Of a stretch of DNA of 19,362 nucleotides, positions 14,743-19,362 are shown piece after piece (position 1 is the first letter of the stretch; every line of letters starts with the position of its first letter). The translations under genes were made by a program, and so were the position numbers. Source of the stretch: Armatimonadota bacterium (GTDB lineage Bacteria > Armatimonadota > Zipacnadia > Zipacnadales > FEN-943); the NCBI GenBank assembly GCA_026419655.1, contig JANZZA010000648.1, positions 1-19,362 on the forward strand, read 5' to 3'. The notes beneath the pieces were generated by a model. That model was not told where the DNA came from. It saw only the letters and a program-made list of their open reading frames with translations, and did not search any database.

Positions 14743-15801
14743 CTAACGTGGGCCGCCGAGTTGCGGCCACGTCTCCGCCTCATCCCGCCAGCGCCGGCCC
14801 ATCAGGCTCTTGGCTACTTCCGCCGGCGCCTGCTTGTCGTAGATTATAGCGTAAACGGCTTGCGTCAACGGCAGGTCGGCGCCAGGAGCAGCCAGGTCTT
14901 TAAGTGCCGCACACGTCCCTACTCCCTCCACCACACCTGACACCGCCCGCTCCGCGTCCTCCACTGACATGCCCTGCCCAAGATGATACCCAAAGGTCCA
15001 GTTGCGGCTAAGTGCTGAGTGACACGTTACCATCAAGTCACCGAGCCCGGCCAATCCCCAACACGTTCGTGGGTCGCCACCACATCCAGCCACCAACCGG
15101 GCCATCTCCGCCAACCCGCGCGTCACCAGCATCGCCTTTGCGTTCTGACCGTACCCCAGGCCGTCACTCATGCCCGCGGCTATAGCAATAACGTTCTTGG
15201 CCGCGCCGCAAAGCTCGACACCGATTGTATCACAGTTGGTGTATACGCGGAAGAGGGGTGAAGCGAAAAGCACCTGGCTTGTGCGCCGCCACTCTGCCCC
15301 GTCGCCGGCGACCACTGTGGCCGCCGGCCTGCCAGTGGCTATTTCTGCCGAAAGATTTGGCCCAGACAACACGCCACAACGCGTAGCCACGTTGCTGCCA
15401 AGCACATCGGCCGCCACCTGCGTCATGCGCTTGCCTGTGGCTCGTTCAATACCCTTAGCCGCAATGATGAGGAATGCCTCTGCGGGAAGATGTTGCGCAG
15501 CCTCCTCGAGGACGGGGCGCAGCACCTGCGCGGGAACGGCCAGAATGACAAAGGCCGCGCCCTGCAGTGCTGCATCCATGCAGGCCGTAGCCTCTACTGC
15601 CGGCGGCAACTCAATTTCGGGCCGGTAGGCACGGTTCCGACGAGTAGCCTCTATTTCACGGGCCAGCTCCTCACGCCGGCACCAGAGAGAGACCTCGTGG
15701 CCTTTCATGCCCAGCATCCATGCAAGCGTCGTGCCCCAGGCGCCCGCACCTATCACGGCCACTTTCCCACCGCCCGTTTGTTCGCCGTCAACGGACCTCA
15801 A
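14743..15801 (-). CDS. gpsA: Glycerol-3-phosphate dehydrogenase [NAD(P)+] (GpsA)
   Basis: GpsA reduces dihydroxyacetone phosphate to sn-glycerol 3-phosphate, the backbone for phospholipids. The N-terminal Rossmann motif is 'KVAVIGAGAWGTTLAWML', followed by 'VILAVPAQVLRPVL', 'IIAAKGIERATGKRM', 'GPNLSAEIATGRPAATVVA' and the catalytic block 'ELCGAAKNVIAIAAGMSDGLGYGQNAKAMLVTRGLAEM'. The length (352 residues) fits. I prefer a TTG start at 15801, which overlaps the plsY stop as TTGA and has GAGGGAG 5 nt upstream. The ATG at 15819 gives six more residues and has a poorer Shine-Dalgarno. Neither changes the enzyme. It is third in the der-plsY-gpsA cluster and supplies the substrate used by PlsY. Confidence 0.95.
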   Translation of the reverse strand: MRSVDGEQTGGGKVAVIGAGAWGTTLAWMLGMKGHEVSLWCRREELAREIEATRRNRAYRPEIELPPAVEATACMDAALQGAAFVILAVPAQVLRPVLEEAAQHLPAEAFLIIAAKGIERATGKRMTQVAADVLGSNVATRCGVLSGPNLSAEIATGRPAATVVAGDGAEWRRTSQVLFASPLFRVYTNCDTIGVELCGAAKNVIAIAAGMSDGLGYGQNAKAMLVTRGLAEMARLVAGCGGDPRTCWGLAGLGDLMVTCHSALSRNWTFGYHLGQGMSVEDAERAVSGVVEGVGTCAALKDLAAPGADLPLTQAVYAIIYDKQAPAEVAKSLMGRRWRDEAETWPQLGGPR

Positions 15802-16427
15802 TTCTGCTCCCTCTGGCATCCGTCTTGCGCTGCCTTTTTGCGTCCGCCGAACCGGTGCTCTTCCCCTCGCAGCAGCCGCTCTATGTTCTCCTTGTGGCGG
15901 TAGAAGGCAAGACATGTGAGGTAGCCCGTCATCAATATCAGAGGAGGCGTCGGATGAAAGATGCTTGCCAACGGCAGAAGACTCACGGCAGCCGCCAGCG
16001 ATGCCACCGAAACGATTTTAGTTATCACGACCACCAAAATCCAAAGCGCGAAGGCCAGCAGCCCGACACGCCAGTCCACGACCAGTAGAACCCCCAGGCT
16101 GGTGGCAATGCCGCGCCCACCACGGAAACGCAAGTACGGTGACCAGCAGTGGCCGGTAACGACCGCGGCACCACAGGCGGCGAGGACAGGCTCAGAGTGG
16201 GTAAGCACGAGGGCAACAAGAGCCGCCACAAGCCCCTTGGCCACATCACCCAGCCATACTAGCAGTCCTACCTTCACTCCAAGTGCCCTGACGACATTCG
16301 TCGTACCGATGTTGCCGCTGCCTACCTTGAAGAGGTTTACGCCGTGCCGTCGCGCCACGACCAGGCCCACGGGCACTCCACCCAAAAAGTACGCAAACAC
16401 TACGGCCGCTACCGCCAGCGCGTCCAT
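15798..16427 (-). CDS. plsY: Glycerol-3-phosphate acyltransferase (PlsY)
   Basis: PlsY is the membrane enzyme that transfers an acyl chain from acyl phosphate to glycerol 3-phosphate, starting phosphatidic acid synthesis. The 209-residue protein is very hydrophobic with about five helices. Family blocks are 'FAYFLGGVPVGLVVAR', the phosphate-loop 'KVGSGNIGTTNVVRALG' (residues about 36-51), and 'CWSPYLRFRGGRGIATSLGVLL' (the usual GHNWPVFLGFKGGKGVAT region). The C-terminal tail is positively charged ('RLLRGEEHRFGGRKKAAQ'). The ATG begins 3 bp after the der stop, with GGAGG 9 nt upstream inside der. Its 3' end overlaps the preferred gpsA start. PlsX is not in the window. Confidence 0.95.
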   Translation of the reverse strand: MDALAVAAVVFAYFLGGVPVGLVVARRHGVNLFKVGSGNIGTTNVVRALGVKVGLLVWLGDVAKGLVAALVALVLTHSEPVLAACGAAVVTGHCWSPYLRFRGGRGIATSLGVLLVVDWRVGLLAFALWILVVVITKIVSVASLAAAVSLLPLASIFHPTPPLILMTGYLTCLAFYRHKENIERLLRGEEHRFGGRKKAAQDGCQREQN

Positions 16428-16430
16428 CTG

Positions 16431-17828
16431 TCATCGCCTCCCTGAGCGCGCCCGTCGGCCAATAGCCCGCCCCTTCTCACGCGGCCTTAGCAACAGCCGC
16501 ACCGGCACACCTGGCCCGTAGAGTCGGTCCCGCAGGGCTTTCTGTACGTACCGCATATAGCTGTCCGTCGCCAGGGCCGGGTCATTGACGAATAAGACCA
16601 CAGTTGGGGGCCGCACCGAAACCTGGGTCGCGTAAAGAAGTTTTAGAGAGCGTCCTCCCCGGCTGGGCGGCGACTGCTCGTCCATCAGGTCCTGGACAGT
16701 ACGATTGAGCAGATACGTACTCACGCGCCGGTGTACGCCCTCCCCTACTGCCCAGACCGTGTCCAGCAATTCCTCCAGCCCATGCCCCGTGACCGCCGAA
16801 GTAAAGCAAACCGGCGCGTGGGTCGCCGCCGGCAAGGTCTCGCGCAACAGGCGTTCATAGTCCTGCCAGATGAGCCTATCCTTGTGCTTCTTTGCTTTTT
16901 CGTGAGACTCACCGGCAGCCGAGACAAGCACCAGATCCCACTTGTGGGCCGCGATGACCAGGCCGCGACCAAGCTCTTCGGCCTGGGCGGCCAGCCGCTC
17001 ATCTTGAGACGTAGGGCCTTCTACTGCATCAATAACTAACACTGCCACGTCAGCACGCTCAACCGCTTTCAGCGCGCGCAGAGCCGCGTAATACTCCACG
17101 CCCTGGGCTTTCTTGAATTTACGCCGCAGGCCTGCCGTGTCTACGAGCACGAACCGCCTGCCGCCGCGCATAAGCACCGTATCAACCGCATCGCGAGTGG
17201 TGCCAGGCGTTTCCGACACAATCATCCTTTCCTCGCCGACAAGCGCGTTGACCAGCGAGGACTTTCCGGCGTTGGGCCGGCCAACCACGGCTACCGCTAC
17301 TCCTTCGCCCTCAGGCTGCTGCGTTTCTTCGACTGCGGGCAACAACTCACGCACTGCCTCAACAATTTCAGACGCGCCCAGAGCGTGAATGGCAGAGGCC
17401 GCTATTGGTTGGCCGAAACCCAGCTCAGTAAACTGAGCAAGGTCAACGCCAGACCGCTCCGCCTTGTTCGCTACGAAGACCACAGGCTTGCCAGATTTGC
17501 GGACCACATCTGCCACATCATGGTCGAGCAGGGTGATGCCTTCCTGGGCATCGACAACAAAAATAACCACGTCGGCTTCTTTGAGAGCTGCAACGGCCTG
17601 GCCGGCGACTTTGGTGAAAAGCTCATCTCCCTGGCTGCCGGCCAGCCCGCCGGTATCTACAAGAAGCACCGACCGGCCGTCGAAATCCGCTTGGGCATAG
17701 ACACGGTCGCGCGTGACGCCAGGCTCGTCGCCCACCACCGCCAATCGCTGCCCCACCAGGCGGTTGAACAGGGACGACTTGCCGACATTCACACGCCCGA
17801 CTATCGCCACGACAGGTAAGCCACGCAA
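16431..17828 (-). CDS. der: Ribosome biogenesis GTPase Der (EngA)
   Basis: Der is an essential double-GTPase that helps mature the 50S ribosomal subunit. The 465-residue protein has two G domains. The first has G1 GRVNVGKS (11-18; usually GRPNVGKS), G3 DTGG and G4 NKAE (usually NKxD, but NKAE occurs in some Der proteins). The second has G1 GRPNAGKS (about 183-190), G3 DTAG and 'LRRKFK'. Its G4 reads HKWD rather than NKWD. A KH-like domain follows, from about residue 375 ('LNRTVQDLMDEQSP' to 'YGPGVPVRLLLRPRE'), with a basic tail. The start is TTG, as an in-frame TAG lies just two codons upstream and the N-terminus then matches 'xxxPVVAIVGR'; GGGGGG 6 nt upstream is a weak ribosome site. It heads the der-plsY-gpsA cluster. 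Confidence 0.95.
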   Translation of the reverse strand: MRGLPVVAIVGRVNVGKSSLFNRLVGQRLAVVGDEPGVTRDRVYAQADFDGRSVLLVDTGGLAGSQGDELFTKVAGQAVAALKEADVVIFVVDAQEGITLLDHDVADVVRKSGKPVVFVANKAERSGVDLAQFTELGFGQPIAASAIHALGASEIVEAVRELLPAVEETQQPEGEGVAVAVVGRPNAGKSSLVNALVGEERMIVSETPGTTRDAVDTVLMRGGRRFVLVDTAGLRRKFKKAQGVEYYAALRALKAVERADVAVLVIDAVEGPTSQDERLAAQAEELGRGLVIAAHKWDLVLVSAAGESHEKAKKHKDRLIWQDYERLLRETLPAATHAPVCFTSAVTGHGLEELLDTVWAVGEGVHRRVSTYLLNRTVQDLMDEQSPPSRGGRSLKLLYATQVSVRPPTVVLFVNDPALATDSYMRYVQKALRDRLYGPGVPVRLLLRPREKGRAIGRRARSGRR

Positions 17829-18028
17829 GCGCTACCCCCCGCCAGCGATTATCCCTGCGCCTACTCCTCTCGTCAGCGATCCGCCGCACCATTGCGCCCA
17901 TCACCAGCCTTTGAGCTGACTCCTCAGCCTCGGGGACCATGCCGAAAGCGTCCTTATTCGACTTTATCACGGCGCAAGCTCTGTAAGGCACCTGTTTTGT
18001 ACTGCTTCCCTAACCTATTCGCTAGAAT

Positions 18029-18147
18029 GATTGTTGCAAAAAACTCATTTAGGCGTCTCTGAGGCGCAGGAAGTGTACAGGACTACGCCCTCGACCCTTT
18101 ACTTGTGGTCAGTTGTCACAGTCGTTGAAGCGGCTTCTGCAACAATC
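18029..18147. repeat. Inverted repeat GATTGTTGCA / TGCAACAATC
   Basis: GATTGTTGCA at 18029-18038 is perfectly complemented by TGCAACAATC at 18138-18147, 99 bp apart; with the flanks TGATTGTTGCArAA the match grows to 13 of 14. It encloses the left arm of the longer inverted repeat, so the two cannot both form simple hairpins. The spacing would suit paired protein binding sites. Confidence 0.6.
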
Positions 18148-18385
18148 ACCTATAGAGGACACAGCATGGTTCCCCTCCCTCATCCAAAAGCGGGTAAACC
18201 TCTGCCTCCTCTCCGGTCCCGGCGCCGACAGGTCAGCCCTGCCCACGTCCCCAGGCTACCTCGCGTGGGCGAACCCCTGCACGCGACCGCGGTAGGTAAC
18301 GGCCTTGCGGCGAAGAACAACCATCTGCGGCAGCAGTAGTAGGTGCGCAGACCTGCACAGGAGGTTTCCCCGTGACAACTGACCA
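18106..18385. repeat. 14-bp perfect inverted repeat reaching into the start codon of the GHL6-like gene
   Basis: TGGTCAGTTGTCAC at 18106-18119 is the exact reverse complement of GTGACAACTGACCA at 18372-18385. The right arm starts at the GTG start codon and covers codons 1 to 5. A 14 bp perfect match within a few hundred bases is unlikely by chance. It may be a long-range RNA stem that hides the start codon, or two operators. Confidence 0.65.
18359..18364 (+). promoter_or_regulatory. Consensus Shine-Dalgarno that fixes the GTG start of the GHL6-like gene
   Basis: AGGAGG lies 7 nt before the GTG at 18372. There is no in-frame ATG that would restore the conserved N-terminus, so this decides the start. 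Confidence 0.85.
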
Positions 18386-19362
18386 GGTCTCACAGGTGTG
18401 CCGAGACAGTTGGTACGCTAGGTCCTTTCGCAAGCTTTTCTTCGACTTTCACAGCTCGCAGTACGCGGTAGGACTCGCCTCTGCCTTTGACGCGGAACGA
18501 TGGGCTGAGCGATGCGAGAAGGCCGGCACGCAAGCCGTGTCAGTGTTCGTAAAATGCGGCTTCGGCTGGTCCTTCTATCGAAAAGGTTCCATCCGCTATG
18601 TTCATCCCCAGCTACCGGACGGGCTGGATATGGTGGAAGCCCAAATCGAGGCCTTCCACCAGCGCGGCATCAAGACCATCGGCTACTATCACACGTTCAA
18701 CAGCGAGCCAGTCGCCCGCGACCACCCGGACTGGCTACGCGTGGACGCCGCAGGCAAACCACAGCAGCCCAATGCAATCTGTATGCAGGGGCCGCTGCTG
18801 GAAGAGTGGATGCTGCCGCACCTGGAAGAAGTGGTCACTAATTACGATATTGACGCGATGTTTTTCGACGGCACTTACCCGTGGGGCGTCTGTTACTGTC
18901 CGGCGTGCCAGCGCCGTTTCCGGGAAGCCACCGGCGAAGACCTGCCGGGGGGCAGCGATGCCCCACAATGGGAAGCCTATGTGACCTGGGCATTGGAAGA
19001 CTTTCGACGCATCAGAAAAGCTATTGCCGATACTTTGCACTCCCATCGGCCAGAAATGCCCGTGTCCTTTAACTGGGTCTACACCATGAGGATGCCGGAG
19101 GCGGTGCCCGACTATATCGGGAATCTGATGCTCGACGTACCGCCAGAAGACCAGGCTTTTAACGGCTCCTACCAGGCTCGTCACTGGGCGCTCACGGGCG
19201 TGCCCTTTGACATCATGAACTCTGCCTTTCTCCAGTGGTGGGGCGACTGGGCCTGCAAGCCGGCCAGGTGCCTCAAGCACGAAGTGGCGCCAGCCATTGC
19301 CAACGGCGGGATGACCTGGATTGGCTATCAGATGACGCATACCTTCGACGTTGCTGAACCCG
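18372..19362 (+). CDS. Putative glycoside hydrolase, GHL6-like/alpha-L-fucosidase-like (3' end outside the window)
   Basis: Reading from the GTG, the frame stays open to the window edge (about 330 residues). It starts 'MTTDQVSQVCRDSWYARSFRKLFFDFH'; no signal peptide is seen, so a cytoplasmic enzyme is likely. A TIM-barrel-like order of motifs follows: 'AGTQAVSVFVKCGFGWSFYRKGSIRYVHPQL', 'GLDMVEAQIEAFHQRGIKTIGYYHTFNSEPVARDHPDWL', 'YDIDAMFFDGTYPWGVCYCPACQRRF', 'VSFNWVYTMRMPE' and 'FDIMNSAFLQWWGDWACKP'. This matches my memory of hypothetical glycoside hydrolase family 6 (GHL6), related to alpha-L-fucosidases and often followed by a beta-galactosidase-type trimerisation domain, which would lie beyond the window. 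The Asp in 'FFDGTY' is a candidate nucleophile by position. The substrate is unknown. Confidence 0.82.
   Translation, partial: MTTDQVSQVCRDSWYARSFRKLFFDFHSSQYAVGLASAFDAERWAERCEKAGTQAVSVFVKCGFGWSFYRKGSIRYVHPQLPDGLDMVEAQIEAFHQRGIKTIGYYHTFNSEPVARDHPDWLRVDAAGKPQQPNAICMQGPLLEEWMLPHLEEVVTNYDIDAMFFDGTYPWGVCYCPACQRRFREATGEDLPGGSDAPQWEAYVTWALEDFRRIRKAIADTLHSHRPEMPVSFNWVYTMRMPEAVPDYIGNLMLDVPPEDQAFNGSYQARHWALTGVPFDIMNSAFLQWWGDWACKPARCLKHEVAPAIANGGMTWIGYQMTHTFDVAEP

Larger units (their letters stand above)
17829..18371. other. Divergent intergenic region with two interleaved inverted repeats and a structured leader
   Basis: This 543 bp stretch lies between der (minus) and the GHL6-like gene (plus). It holds the inverted repeats described separately and a hairpin in the 18256-18295 leader: CTACC (18256-18260) with GGTAG (18291-18295) enclosing CGCGTG (18262-18267) with CACGCG (18280-18285). 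A smaller AGGT-gcgcag-ACCT hairpin lies just before the Shine-Dalgarno. TAGAAT at 18023-18028 and CCTATAGA at 18149-18156 are weak -10 candidates for the plus gene. No known riboswitch, tRNA or stable RNA is recognised, and no supported gene. Confidence 0.5.

Noticed and set aside
17623..17991. Minus-strand 122-codon frame beginning upstream of der
   Set aside because: Most of it overlaps der in another frame, no homology is recognised and the non-overlapping part is only about 54 codons.
18190..18310. Possible cyclic-di-GMP-type or T-box leader, from GGTAAACC and GGTAGGTAAC-like pieces
   Set aside because: The conserved core (such as CGCAAAGCC for the GEMM class or the full T-box sequence) is missing and the order of elements does not fit.
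18031..18339. Plus-strand small open frame in the divergent region
   Set aside because: No ribosome site, no family resemblance, and it starts inside the inverted repeat; the region looks regulatory rather than coding.

Overview
This 19.4 kb GC-rich window comes from a diderm (LPS-making) bacterium. The best phylum clue is the prepilin-like gene at 12178-12807. Its N-terminus (GFTLIELLVVIAIIAILAA, then FPVFARAREKARQTSCLSN and a YAQDYDE stretch) and its H-x9-DG motif are the style seen in large families of Armatimonadota and neighbouring phyla. I infer an Armatimonadota-like organism; no rRNA or other marker in the window settles it.

Layout. (1) 1-452 (+): the 3' end of a Gly/Ser-rich surface or pilus-associated protein. 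(2) 711-8570 (-): a compact Kdo2-lipid A operon, in transcription order fabZ, lpxA, lpxB, an msbA-type ABC exporter, waaA (kdtA), lpxK and lpxL (htrB). A near-consensus promoter (TTGACC, 17 bp, TATAAT) lies just before fabZ at 8618-8646, so the operon seems to begin there; lpxC and lpxD are not in the window. (3) 8674-11415 (-): a large secreted parallel beta-helix protein. (4) 11416-11825: a non-coding stretch with a degenerate CRISPR-like array, five 27-29 nt repeats at a 61-63 bp period and no cas genes nearby. The outermost repeat overlaps the Shine-Dalgarno sequence of the beta-helix gene. (5) 11826-12807 (+): a small CPxC membrane protein and the prepilin-like protein, closed by a strong hairpin. 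(6) 12917-14666 (-): a class III aminotransferase, tRNA-Pro(GGG) and an HU protein. (7) 14743-17828 (-): der, plsY and gpsA, tightly packed. (8) 17829-18371: a 543 bp divergent intergenic region with two interleaved inverted repeats, one reaching into the start codon of the next gene. (9) 18372-end (+): the 5' part of a GHL6-like glycoside hydrolase.

The genes in (2) cover lipid A-Kdo assembly and flipping: FabZ is linked to 3-hydroxyacyl-ACP supply, LpxA/LpxB/LpxK build the disaccharide phosphate, WaaA adds Kdo, LpxL adds a secondary acyl chain, and the MsbA-like protein flips the product. PlsY and GpsA make the start of glycerophospholipid synthesis, so much of the window concerns the envelope. 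The beta-helix and GHL6-like proteins point to polysaccharide handling. The items most worth a second look are the CRISPR-like relic, the inverted repeats at 18029-18385, and the divergent LpxB.
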